Shown: positions 53,145-64,000 of the stretch, piece by piece
How the letters are laid out: every line of letters starts with the position of its first letter
Numbering within the stretch: position 1 is the stretch's first letter
From: Mycolicibacterium flavescens
GTDB taxonomy: Bacteria; Actinomycetota; Actinomycetes; Mycobacteriales; Mycobacteriaceae
DNA length: 64,000 nucleotides
NCBI GenBank assembly: GCA_900637135.1
Contig: LR134353.1
Coordinates: forward strand, 248,001-312,000
Reading direction: 5' to 3'
Program-made: the position numbers and the translations under genes
Notes under the pieces: model-generated
Told to the model about the DNA's origin: nothing
What the model saw: the letters and a program-made list of their open reading frames with translations, nothing else
The model's database searches: none

Positions 53145-53183
53145 CGGGTGGATTCCACGCACCTGGTGCGTGCGATCAACCCG
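53145..53183. terminator. Hairpin in convergent junction, terminator candidate
   Basis: The inner stem CACGCAC (53156-53162) pairs with GTGCGTG (53166-53172) over a CTG loop; outer CGGGT and ACCCG extend it across 53145-53183 with mismatches. There is no T-run. It sits between the SRPBCC gene and ami1, which converge, and may end both transcripts. Confidence 0.5.
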
Positions 53184-53201
53184 TTAGAGGCCGCCGGAGG
53201 C

Positions 53202-53984
53202 TTAGGTCGACCCCAGGAACCCCGCGATGCCGCGCACGACGGCGTCGGCGTACTTCTGCCGCCCTTCCGGCGTCTTCATCAGCGCCGAGTCGACCGGGTT
53301 CTTCATATTGCCCAGCTCGACCAGGATCGACGGGTACTGGGCCAGGTTCAGTCCCGCGATGTCCGACCGCGGGTTGAGCCCGTTGGAGCCGATGTAGGTC
53401 GACGGCACGAAGCCGGACGCCTGCAACTGGTCGCGCATGATGCCCGCGAACCGGGGAGACGGCCCCGCCTGCGCGTCGTTGAGCGGCGGGGACGAGTACA
53501 GGACATGGAATCCGCGTCCGGTCGGCGGTCCGCCGTCGGCGTGGATGCTCACGATCGCGTTCGGCTTGATCGAGTTCGCCAGCGCGGCGCGTTCGTCGAC
53601 GCACGGACCCAGCCTGGTGTCGTCGCCGCGCGACATGGCGGTGCGCACACCCAGCGCGTGCAGGGCCTGTCGGACCCGCAGCGTGGTCTCCCACGCGAAC
53701 GTGTGCTCGGCGTAGCCGTCCTCGGTGGACGTGCCGCTGGCCTGGCAGTCCTTGGTGCCGCCGCGGCCGGTCGGCACCTGCTTGCTGATCGAGGCGTCGT
53801 TGGCGCCGTTGTGACCAGGGTCGAGGAACACGATCTTGCCCGCGATGTTGGCGGGCGCGGCCCCGGCCTCGAAGGCGGGGCTGACGAGCGTCGATGCGGC
53901 GACGAGTAATCCGGTCGCCACCGCGGCGCAGCCGCGCAATGCTCCGGTGGCGCCGACACGCAGGCGGGCAGGCACGGCCGTCAC
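53202..53984 (-). CDS. ami1: N-acetylmuramoyl-L-alanine amidase Ami1
   Basis: A 260-residue exported zinc amidase (Amidase_3). A signal peptide (about 1-43, ending AFEAGAA) is followed by VFLDPGHNGAND with the first zinc histidine, the zinc glutamate in AEHTFAWETTL, the second zinc histidine in VSIHADGG, and the catalytic glutamate in ILVELGNMKN. It cleaves the amide between muramic acid and the stem peptide to help daughter-cell separation; the orthologue is Rv3717. GTG at 53984. It lacks a separate wall-binding domain. Confidence 0.9.
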   Translation of the reverse strand: MTAVPARLRVGATGALRGCAAVATGLLVAASTLVSPAFEAGAAPANIAGKIVFLDPGHNGANDASISKQVPTGRGGTKDCQASGTSTEDGYAEHTFAWETTLRVRQALHALGVRTAMSRGDDTRLGPCVDERAALANSIKPNAIVSIHADGGPPTGRGFHVLYSSPPLNDAQAGPSPRFAGIMRDQLQASGFVPSTYIGSNGLNPRSDIAGLNLAQYPSILVELGNMKNPVDSALMKTPEGRQKYADAVVRGIAGFLGST

Positions 53985-54086
53985 CGTAACCGCACCGACG
54001 ACTACGCTGAAAGCTCAAACGGCCGCGAGCCGAGGACAGAAACCAAGTCGAGACCGGACCGCAACTAAGACGCAAGGGGACCACTC

Positions 54087-54419
54087 ATGCAACCGCAAGG
54101 CCAACCCGATATGTCCGCGCTGCTCGCGCAGGCCCAGCAGGTCCAGCAGCAGCTGATGGAGGCGCAGGAGGCGCTGGCCAACGCCGAGGTGCACGGTCAG
54201 GCCGGCGGCGGCCTGGTGCAGGTCACGATGAGGGGCAGCGGCGAGGTGATCGCCGTGTCGATCGATCCGAAGGTCGTGGATCCCGAAGACATCGAGACGC
54301 TGCAGGATCTCGTGGTCGGCGCCATCTCCGATGCCTCCAAGCAGGTCACCATCCTCGCCCACGACCGGCTCGGGCCGCTCGCGGGCGGGATGGGCAACCT
54401 CGGTATCCCGGGAATGTAA
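54087..54419 (+). CDS. YbaB/EbfC family nucleoid-associated protein
   Basis: A 110-residue YbaB/EbfC protein, a dimeric DNA-binding nucleoid component found next to recR in most bacteria. Long N-terminal helix ([25 protein letters not shown]), then [44 protein letters not shown]. Its TAA is followed directly by the recR TTG start, so translation is coupled. It corresponds to Rv3716c. Confidence 0.9.
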   Translation: MQPQGQPDMSALLAQAQQVQQQLMEAQEALANAEVHGQAGGGLVQVTMRGSGEVIAVSIDPKVVDPEDIETLQDLVVGAISDASKQVTILAHDRLGPLAGGMGNLGIPGM

Positions 54420-55031
54420 TTGTTCGAGGGACCCGTCCAGGATCTGATCGACGAGCTCGGCAAGTTGCCCGGCATCGGGCCGAAGAGCGCTCAGCGGATC
54501 GCCTTTCACCTGCTGTCGGTGGAGCCGCCCGACATCGACCGGTTGACCGCCGTGCTGAACAAGGTGCGCGACGGGGTGAAATTCTGCGCGGTGTGCGGCA
54601 ACGTCTCCGACGACGACCGCTGCCGCATCTGCAGCGATTCCCGGCGCGATGCATCCTTGGTCTGCGTGGTCGAGGAACCGAAAGACGTGCAGGCCGTCGA
54701 GCGCACCCGCGAGTTCCGCGGGCGCTACCACGTGCTGGGCGGCGCCCTGGATCCGCTCTCCGGGGTGGGGCCCGAACAGCTGCGAATCCGGGAGCTGCTC
54801 AACAGGATCGGTGAGCGCGTCGACGGAGTGGACGTCACCGAGGTGATCATCGCGACTGACCCCAACACCGAGGGTGAGGCGACGGCGACGTATCTCGTGC
54901 GCATGCTGCGCGACATCCCGGGGCTGACGGTCACGCGGATCGCGTCCGGCCTGCCGATGGGCGGTGACCTGGAGTTCGCCGATGAGCTGACGCTCGGCCG
55001 CGCGCTGGCCGGCCGACGCGCGATGGCATAG
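54420..55031 (+). CDS. recR: Recombination mediator RecR
   Basis: A 203-residue RecR, which with RecF and RecO loads RecA at gaps. Helix-hairpin-helix [19 protein letters not shown], the four-cysteine zinc finger [16 protein letters not shown] (residues 57-72), a Toprim domain with [14 protein letters not shown] and [16 protein letters not shown], and a C-terminal [21 protein letters not shown]. The start is a rare TTG at 54420, immediately after the YbaB stop and without its own clear Shine-Dalgarno site, implying re-initiation. Length is typical. Confidence 0.93.
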   Translation: MFEGPVQDLIDELGKLPGIGPKSAQRIAFHLLSVEPPDIDRLTAVLNKVRDGVKFCAVCGNVSDDDRCRICSDSRRDASLVCVVEEPKDVQAVERTREFRGRYHVLGGALDPLSGVGPEQLRIRELLNRIGERVDGVDVTEVIIATDPNTEGEATATYLVRMLRDIPGLTVTRIASGLPMGGDLEFADELTLGRALAGRRAMA

Positions 55032-55047
55032 CCGAGGAAGGAAGTTC

Positions 55048-55443
55048 ATGCCGGACGACGAATTCAAGGTCGAGGTGGAGCTCGGCGCCGAGCACCAGCT
55101 CTCGTTCTGGGACAAGTTGCGAACCCTGGATCTGGACGACGATGCGCGCGAGCGGCTCGGATCGCGAGTCACCGTCACCCGCGACGGTGATCGCATCCAG
55201 CTGTACACCACGACCTTGGCCGACGCGCAGGAGGCCGAGCGCACGGTGCGCGCGTTGGTGGCCGACGACGGCGTGGACGCGCAGTACGCCCTGAGCCGGT
55301 GGGACGCCGCGAGCCAGGAATGGGTGGACCCGGTCAGCGGGCAGGAGGTGCCCGACGACGCGCCGGAGGTGCCGCCCCCGGATCCGGGCTACGTGATCCT
55401 CGAGGCGTACAAGCCCGAGTTCCTGCGCGACCTCGGGCTGTAA
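55048..55443 (+). CDS. Conserved hypothetical protein downstream of recR
   Basis: A 131-residue acidic protein: two similar-sized halves, the first with VEVELGAEHQLSFWDKLRTLDLDDDARERLGSRVTVTRDGDRIQLYTTTLADAQEAERTVRALVA, resembling a small ferredoxin-like domain, the second a proline-rich stretch (DDAPEVPPPDPG). No catalytic motif. GGAAGG lies six bases upstream of ATG 55048, and it probably shares the YbaB-recR transcript. Function unknown. Confidence 0.7.
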   Translation: MPDDEFKVEVELGAEHQLSFWDKLRTLDLDDDARERLGSRVTVTRDGDRIQLYTTTLADAQEAERTVRALVADDGVDAQYALSRWDAASQEWVDPVSGQEVPDDAPEVPPPDPGYVILEAYKPEFLRDLGL

Positions 55444-55453
55444 CTTTCCGAGC

Positions 55454-55514
55454 CGCGAAATTGCATTCCAGCAGGCCTCTTCTCGCACTTTCGCTGCTGG
55501 AATACCATTTCGCG
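55454..55514. repeat. Palindromic intergenic element, family E
   Basis: Two 21-bp arms, 55454-55474 and 55494-55514, are complementary at 19 of 21 positions; each holds ATTCCAGCAG and CGCGAAAT or complements. The loop is 19 bp. It starts 11 bp after the stop of the hypothetical gene and ends 33 bp before that of the convergent gatD, a good bidirectional terminator position. AT content is higher than its surroundings. Confidence 0.75.
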
Positions 55515-55546
55515 AAACGTTGTCGGTGGTCGCGGGCTTGACGGGC

Positions 55547-56263
55547 TCAGACTCGCCGGGGTGCGGCGAGTCGTTCGCGTCGAAGCTGTTCCACTTCGTC
55601 GATCTTCAGGGGTGCCAGCTCACCGACCACCCGGCTCAGCAGGTGGTCGGCCAGCTCCGGATTGCGGGCCAGGCACGGACCATGCATGTACGTCGCGACG
55701 ACGCTGCCCTGCACCGCACCGTCGTAACCGTCACCGTCGCGGTTGCCCGCACCCTTGACGACCTTGCCGAGCGGGTGTGCCTCAGCACCGAGAACGGTTC
55801 CGCCGCGGTGGTTTTCGAAGCCGGTCAGCCGCTGTGAGAGCCCGGCGAGCAGCGGTTCGGACACCACTTCGCCGATCGTGCGCGTGTCCTGCGGTGAGGT
55901 CGTGACATCGAGCAGGCCGACGCCGTCGACGCGTTCACCCGACGAAGTCTCGTACCAGTGCCCCAGCACCTGGATGGCCGCGCAGATCGCCAGCACCGGC
56001 GCACCCCGCGCGGCCGCCTGTTGCAATCCGGGATACCGCAGCAGGTGTTTGGTCGCCAGGCGCTGCGCGTAGTCCTCCGCTCCGCCGAGCGTGTACAGGT
56101 CCAGCTCCGAAGGCACCGCGTCATCCAGGGTGATCTCGACGATCTCGGCCTCAAACCCGCGCAGCCGCAGGCGTTGTCGCAACACGACGGAATTGCCGCC
56201 GTCACCGTAGGTTCCCATCACATCGGGCAGCACCAACCCGATGCGCACCGCCGACTCACCCAC
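55547..56263 (-). CDS. gatD: Lipid II glutamine amidotransferase subunit GatD
   Basis: A 238-residue type 1 glutamine amidotransferase (CobB/CobQ-like). LPDVMGTYGDGGNSVVLRQRL opens the protein; TLGGAEDYAQ binds glutamine; the nucleophile cysteine is in LAICAAIQVLG near residue 93; the histidine is in YMHGPCLARNPELADHLL. With MurT it amidates the D-glutamate of lipid II to D-isoglutamine. GTG at 56263 overlaps the murT stop by 8 bp. Corresponds to Rv3713 (earlier called CobQ2). Confidence 0.9.
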   Translation of the reverse strand: MGESAVRIGLVLPDVMGTYGDGGNSVVLRQRLRLRGFEAEIVEITLDDAVPSELDLYTLGGAEDYAQRLATKHLLRYPGLQQAAARGAPVLAICAAIQVLGHWYETSSGERVDGVGLLDVTTSPQDTRTIGEVVSEPLLAGLSQRLTGFENHRGGTVLGAEAHPLGKVVKGAGNRDGDGYDGAVQGSVVATYMHGPCLARNPELADHLLSRVVGELAPLKIDEVEQLRRERLAAPRRV

Positions 56264-57527
56264 CGCGACGCTCCAACGCCCGGTTCAACTGCAGGAACGC
56301 GGTGTAGTTGGCGATCACCTCGACGTGTCCGGGAGGGCACGACGCGATCGCCGCGAGGGTGTCGTGCACCAGCGTGTGCTCGACACCCGCGTAACCCAAC
56401 CGCACCGCGAGGTCGGTGCCCCGCTCGCCTGCGGCCACCACGTGGGTGTCCTCGAAGTGCTCGAAGCGGACGTCCCACAGCCATGACAGGTCCTCACCGT
56501 CGGGCACCTGGCCGTTGACCGAGATCACCACGCCCGCACCGTGTTTGTCGACCATCGACAGCGCTTCCTGCCAGCCCGCCGGGTTCTTCGCCAACAGCAC
56601 CCGCGCGGTGTGCTCGCCGAGGCGCACGGTGCGGTAGCGTCCGGCGACCTCGTCGACCTCCGATACCGCGGCCACCGCAGCCGCCGGATCGGCGCCCATC
56701 GCGACCGCCGCCGCCACGGCCTGTGTGGCGTTGCCGCGGTTGACCGAGCCGGGCAACGACAGCGTCATCGGCAGCGAAAACCCGTCCGGCCCATAGATGT
56801 TGGTGTCATCGAACCACCAGTGCGGGCTTGGCCGCTTGAAATCGGTTCCGGTGGAACGCCAGTCGCGGCTCTTACCGCCGTCGCGCAGGATGATCTCGCC
56901 GGACCGCGGGCAGCTGACCGAGTCGTTGGCCCAGCTTCCGCCGGCGGCGACCCACACCACGTTGGGGCTGTCGTATGCGGCCGAGGTCATCAACACGTCG
57001 TCACAGTTGGCGACCACGACGGCCGACGGGTGACGGGCCAGTCCGGCGCGCAGGGTGCGTTCGATGTGGTTGATCTCGCCGACGCGGTCCAGCTGATCGC
57101 GGGACAGGTTCAGCAGCACGATCACCTTCGGGGCGACCGCCTCGGCCACATGCGGCACGTGCATCTCGTCGACCTCGAGGGCGGCAAGGGGTGCCTCCCG
57201 TGCAGCGGCCAGCGCGGCCACCAGCCCGGCGTCCATGTTCGCGCCGGTGTCGTTGGTGGCGACGTTCGAGTGTCCCCGGCCTCCCGGCTCAGCGGGGGCG
57301 ATGGTGCGCAGCGCCGCGGCGATCATCCGGGTGGTCGTCGACTTGCCGTTGGTTCCGGTGACCACCACGGTGCGACGGCCCGCGCCGAGCTGGCGCAGCA
57401 GCGACTTGTCGAGCGCCAGCGCGACCAGCCCGCCGATCATCGCGCCGGCACCGCGCCCGGTGACCCGCGACGCCCAGCGGGCGCCCGCGCCGGCCCCGAG
57501 GGCGAGCCGTCCACGTGTCGTGACCAC
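56256..57527 (-). CDS. murT: Lipid II isoglutaminyl synthase subunit MurT
   Basis: A 423-residue Mur-ligase homologue. ATP loop VVVTGTNGKSTTTRMIAAAL near residue 55; ALEVDEMHVPHVAE and VLLNLSRDQLDRVGE follow; the cysteine-containing segment NCDDVLMTSAAYDSPNVVWVAAGG...SVSCPRSGE resembles the MurT zinc ribbon region though with fewer cysteines; the C-terminal DUF1727 domain ends the protein. It activates the glutamate carboxyl of lipid II for amidation by GatD. GTG at 57527. Matches Rv3712. Confidence 0.9.
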   Translation of the reverse strand: MVTTRGRLALGAGAGARWASRVTGRGAGAMIGGLVALALDKSLLRQLGAGRRTVVVTGTNGKSTTTRMIAAALRTIAPAEPGGRGHSNVATNDTGANMDAGLVAALAAAREAPLAALEVDEMHVPHVAEAVAPKVIVLLNLSRDQLDRVGEINHIERTLRAGLARHPSAVVVANCDDVLMTSAAYDSPNVVWVAAGGSWANDSVSCPRSGEIILRDGGKSRDWRSTGTDFKRPSPHWWFDDTNIYGPDGFSLPMTLSLPGSVNRGNATQAVAAAVAMGADPAAAVAAVSEVDEVAGRYRTVRLGEHTARVLLAKNPAGWQEALSMVDKHGAGVVISVNGQVPDGEDLSWLWDVRFEHFEDTHVVAAGERGTDLAVRLGYAGVEHTLVHDTLAAIASCPPGHVEVIANYTAFLQLNRALERRGG

Positions 57528-57610
57528 CCCGGCAGTTTAGGTAGCCGACACGCTGACGGGCGATTCGGCGAGGTCCCGGCTTTGTCACACCACCGTGCGA
57601 TCCTGACGAC

Positions 57611-58651
57611 GTGGGCCTAACGGACGCCGGAGGTCACCGGCCGAGCGGCTCTGACGCCGAGAATCGGCCGGGCTGGGGCCGGCCGGCTGAACACGCCGGA
57701 CCAGGCTGGGCGGTCGTCGACGTGGAGACCTCCGGGTTCCGACCGGGGCAGGCCCGCATCGTCAGCATCGCCGCGCTCGCCCTCGGCGACGACGGCAACG
57801 TCGAACAGAGCCTGTACAGCCTGCTCAACCCGGGTGTGGATCCTGGTCCGACACACGTACACGGTCTGACGGCCGACATGTTGGAGGGCCAGCCGACGTT
57901 CGGCGACATCGTCGACCACCTCGTCGAACTGCTCGACGGCCGCACGCTGGTCGCGCACAACGTCGGCTTCGACTACTCGTTCCTGGCCGCCGAGGCCGAG
58001 TTGGTCAACCGCGAGCTGCCCACCGACACCGTGATGTGCACGGTCGAGCTGGCGCGCAGGTTGGACCTGGGCACCGAGAACCTGCGGCTCGAGACGCTGG
58101 CCGCGCACTGGGGGATCAGCCAGATCCGGCCGCACGACGCCCTCGACGACGCCCTGGTGCTCGCCCAGATCCTCAAGCCGGTGCTGCTACGGGCGCGGGA
58201 ACGCAAGGTCTGGCTGCCGGTGCACCCGGTATCCCGCAGGCGCTGGCCCAACGGCGTCGTCACCCACGACGAGCTGCGCCCGCTCAAGGCGGTCGCGTCC
58301 CGCCTTCCGTGCCCCTACCTCAACCCCGGCCGGTACGTCGCCGGGCGACCGCTGGTGCAGGGCATGCGGATCGCGCTGTCGGCCGAGGTCGGACGCACCC
58401 ACGAAGAGCTCATCGAACGGATCCTGCATGCCGGGCTCGCCTACACCGACACCGTCGACACCGAGACCTCGCTGGTGCTGTGCAACGAGGCCCAACCCGC
58501 TCAGGGCAAGGGCTACCACGCCAGGGAGTTGGGTGTCCCGCTGGCCTCCGACGCCGAATTCATGCGCGGGATCGACGGCGTCGTCGGCGGTACCGGGATC
58601 GACGACTTCTACGACACCACCCTCGCAGGCGCCCAGTTCGCGCTGTTCTGA
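57611..58651 (+). CDS. DEDDh 3'-5' exonuclease (DnaQ-like) with C-terminal BRCT-like region
   Basis: A 346-residue exonuclease. ExoI is VVDVETSGFRPG (Asp and Glu near residues 37-39), ExoII is LVAHNVGFDYSF, and ExoIII is RPHDALDDALVLAQIL with the DEDDh histidine. A linker then leads to a C-terminal domain (about 240-346) with a BRCT-like layout (MRIALSAEVGRTHEELIERILHAGL, LVLCNEAQPAQGKGYHARELGVP). The family includes proofreading epsilon subunits, but this Rv3711c-type protein may act in repair. GTG at 57611; it converges on leuA with 13 bp between. Confidence 0.85.
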   Translation: MGLTDAGGHRPSGSDAENRPGWGRPAEHAGPGWAVVDVETSGFRPGQARIVSIAALALGDDGNVEQSLYSLLNPGVDPGPTHVHGLTADMLEGQPTFGDIVDHLVELLDGRTLVAHNVGFDYSFLAAEAELVNRELPTDTVMCTVELARRLDLGTENLRLETLAAHWGISQIRPHDALDDALVLAQILKPVLLRARERKVWLPVHPVSRRRWPNGVVTHDELRPLKAVASRLPCPYLNPGRYVAGRPLVQGMRIALSAEVGRTHEELIERILHAGLAYTDTVDTETSLVLCNEAQPAQGKGYHARELGVPLASDAEFMRGIDGVVGGTGIDDFYDTTLAGAQFALF

Positions 58652-58664
58652 CCGATCCCGGTGA

Positions 58665-60683
<2,019 letters not shown>

Positions 60684-60697
60684 CTAGAGTTGCGGCG

Positions 60698-61150
60698 GTG
60701 AGGACTCTTGATCGGCGGTGGTGGGTGGCGATCGCCGTCGTCGTGATCGCGATCGTGTCCCTGGTCTACAGCCAACTGCAGCAACCGCCCGAAGAATGCC
60801 GTCCGGTGCTCGATTTCCTCGAATACAACAAGCAGCAGAACGACCTGATCAGCTCTAAGAGCGAGGGCGCCGAGGGGCCGCCGACCGCGGCCGAGGAGCT
60901 GGCCTACCGGGAGTGGGCCAACGGGCTCTCCGAGCGCGCACGCAAGATCGACACCCCCGAGCTGCGGTTCACCGCGGTGGAAGTCGCCGATCTCGCAGGC
61001 CTGTTCGTCCAGAAGATGCCTCAGGCGCGCGCGGAGACGGAGTCTCCGGCGCCCGGTGCGCCCGCGCCGCAGATCTACTACGAGATGTCGGCGCTCGACA
61101 GCCAGTTGCGGCGCAAGCTCGCCGAGCTGTCCGAGGCCTGCACCAACTGA
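60698..61150 (+). CDS. Small membrane-anchored hypothetical protein
   Basis: A 150-residue protein with one N-terminal transmembrane segment (RRWWVAIAVVVIAIVSLVYS, about 6-25) and a helical, charged extracytoplasmic part (EECRPVLDFLEYNKQQNDLI, AYREWANGLSERARKIDTPEL, SALDSQLRRKLAELSEACTN). The two cysteines near the ends of the domain may pair. Seen in mycobacteria without known role. GTG at 60698 is used so that the basic VRTLDRRWW precedes the helix. Divergent from leuA. Confidence 0.65.
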   Translation: MRTLDRRWWVAIAVVVIAIVSLVYSQLQQPPEECRPVLDFLEYNKQQNDLISSKSEGAEGPPTAAEELAYREWANGLSERARKIDTPELRFTAVEVADLAGLFVQKMPQARAETESPAPGAPAPQIYYEMSALDSQLRRKLAELSEACTN

Positions 61151-61171
61151 GCACCTCCTACGATGCGGGGC

Positions 61172-62155
61172 ATGTGCACCCGCGTCGTCTACCTCGGAAC
61201 CGATAACCGCAACGTCACCGGTCGCTCCATGGACTGGAAGTCGGAGATCCAGACCAATCTGTGGGCGCTGCCGAGCGGCGTCCGCCGGACCGGCCAGGCC
61301 GGCCCCGACTCCGCGGAGTGGACGTCGAAGTACGGCAGCGTGGTCGCGACCGGCTACGACATCAGCACGACCGACGGCGTGAACGAGGCCGGACTCGTGG
61401 TCAACCTCCTGTGGCTGGCCGAATCGGTCTATCCCGCCCAGACCGCTCCGGGTCCCGCGGTCTCGTTGGCGCTGTGGGGCCAGTACGTGCTCGACAACTT
61501 CGCGACGGTGGCCGAGGCCGTGCAGGCATTGAGCGCGACCCCGCTGCGGGTGGCCACCGCCGCAGTACCCGGCGAGGAACGGATGGCGACGCTGCACCTG
61601 GCAGTGTCGGATGCCGGCGGCGACAGCGCGATCGTCGAGTACATCGACGGCGAGCAGGTCATCCACCACGGCCGCCAGTACCGGGTGATGACGAATTCGC
61701 CGACCTTCGACAAGCAGCTCGCGATCAGCGAGTACTGGAAGCAGATCGGCGGCACCGTGATGCTGCCGGGGACCAACCGCGCCGCGGACCGGTTCGTGCG
61801 GGCGTCGTTCTACATCGACGCGGTGCCCAAGACCGACGACCCGCTGCTGGCCGCCGCGACGGTGCTCAGCGTCGTCCGCAACGCGTCGGTGCCGTACGGA
61901 ATCTCCACACCCGACGAGCCGAACATCTCGACCACCCGCTGGCGCACGGTCGTCGACCACAAGGCGCTGCGGTACTTCTTCGAGTCCGCGCTCTCGCCGA
62001 ACACGTTCTGGGTCGAGCTGGGCAACCTCGACTTCTCACCCGGCGCCCCGACGCTGCGGCTGTCGCTCGGCGAAGGTGAGAAGACGATCTATGCCGGCGA
62101 TGCCAGCGCGAACTTCGAGGAAGCCGACCCGTTCCCGTTCCTCGGAGTGCCCTGA
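61172..62155 (+). CDS. Linear amide C-N hydrolase (choloylglycine hydrolase family)
   Basis: A 327-residue Ntn hydrolase related to penicillin V acylase and bile salt hydrolase. Removal of the start methionine exposes the nucleophile cysteine 2 (MCTRVVYLG), which is why the ATG at 61172 is preferred over 61163. The family arginine and aspartate lie in GRSMDWKSE (RSMDW); NEAGLVVNLLWL and the later YRVMTNSPTFDKQL with asparagine also match. Mycobacterial members may act on N-acyl amides or quorum signals; substrate unknown. No signal peptide. Confidence 0.87.
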   Translation: MCTRVVYLGTDNRNVTGRSMDWKSEIQTNLWALPSGVRRTGQAGPDSAEWTSKYGSVVATGYDISTTDGVNEAGLVVNLLWLAESVYPAQTAPGPAVSLALWGQYVLDNFATVAEAVQALSATPLRVATAAVPGEERMATLHLAVSDAGGDSAIVEYIDGEQVIHHGRQYRVMTNSPTFDKQLAISEYWKQIGGTVMLPGTNRAADRFVRASFYIDAVPKTDDPLLAAATVLSVVRNASVPYGISTPDEPNISTTRWRTVVDHKALRYFFESALSPNTFWVELGNLDFSPGAPTLRLSLGEGEKTIYAGDASANFEEADPFPFLGVP

Positions 62156-62214
62156 TCGCCGACGGTTCCTGTCGGGCCCACCACGGGTGAAAGAAATCCG
62201 GTGCGCATAGCCCT

Positions 62215-62220
62215 TATCCT
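62215..62220 (+). promoter_or_regulatory. Possible -10 element for the ask-asd operon
   Basis: TATCCT fits the mycobacterial TANNNT -10 pattern 38 bp before the ask GTG, in a 102-bp intergenic space with no better candidate. No convincing -35 element is seen. Confidence 0.3.
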
Positions 62221-62257
62221 TGTTGGGATCCTTCCCAGCACTTGAAAGGCTTGATCA

Positions 62258-64000
<1,743 letters not shown>

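Overview
This is a 64 kb stretch of high-GC chromosome from a mycobacterium, most likely a rapidly growing, non-tuberculous Mycolicibacterium. The evidence is many GTG starts, translationally coupled genes joined by ATGA or GTGA, LpqH-type lipoproteins, ami1, murT-gatD, the tuberculostearic-acid pair, a LigC/PolD1 cluster, and a gene order that (from memory) follows Mycobacterium tuberculosis Rv3773c down to Rv3708c. No phage, insertion sequence, CRISPR array or replication origin was seen, and no gap longer than about 220 bp lacks a gene.

Layout. 0-15.5 kb is conserved core: a lipoprotein fragment, a mycothiol-dependent-enzyme-like protein, hisC2, tRNA-Ser(GCT) and tRNA-Arg(ACG), a phosphoesterase, an alkyl sulfatase, a short-chain dehydrogenase, a histidine phosphatase, a phosphotransferase, the proXVWZ compatible-solute importer, tyrA, tadA and tRNA-Ser(CGA). 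15.6-36 kb looks more variable. It holds a signalling operon (response regulator/PPM phosphatase, CHASE3-type histidine kinase, stand-alone receiver) facing an RsbW-like ATPase, then small secreted proteins, two LpqH paralogues, tgt and gluQ, and a catabolic cluster at 26.4-35.8 kb. 36-45 kb has two ATP-dependent DNA ligases and a primase-like polymerase, a SodC-like lipoprotein, a TetR regulator, a PepA-like protease and a lucA homologue. 45-64 kb is core again: tRNA-Ser(GGA), the SRP RNA, an aspartate aminotransferase, a DUF559 nuclease-like gene, dnaX, bfaB-bfaA, ami1, the YbaB protein, recR, gatD-murT, a DEDDh exonuclease, leuA, an Ntn hydrolase, ask and the start of asd.

Main points of interest. 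(1) Three near-identical palindromes (ATTGT-NN-ACAAT) sit in the three promoter regions of the catabolic cluster around a GntR-family regulator. They probably define a local regulon covering a GABA-type transaminase and dehydrogenase, two maleate-isomerase/Asp-Glu-racemase paralogues, a 2-hydroxyacid dehydrogenase, an amidase and a DUF3830 protein. (2) Intergenic palindromes of several unrelated families occupy every convergent gene junction wider than about 50 bp, whereas the other convergent junctions overlap or abut. One family brackets the DUF559 gene in inverted orientation and supplies its stop codon. (3) leuA is preceded by a 16-codon leader peptide with three consecutive leucine codons and a strong hairpin, suggesting ribosome-mediated attenuation.

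All functions are assigned from reading the protein sequences. No database search was run, and names taken from M. tuberculosis or M. smegmatis rest on recalled synteny and family knowledge.
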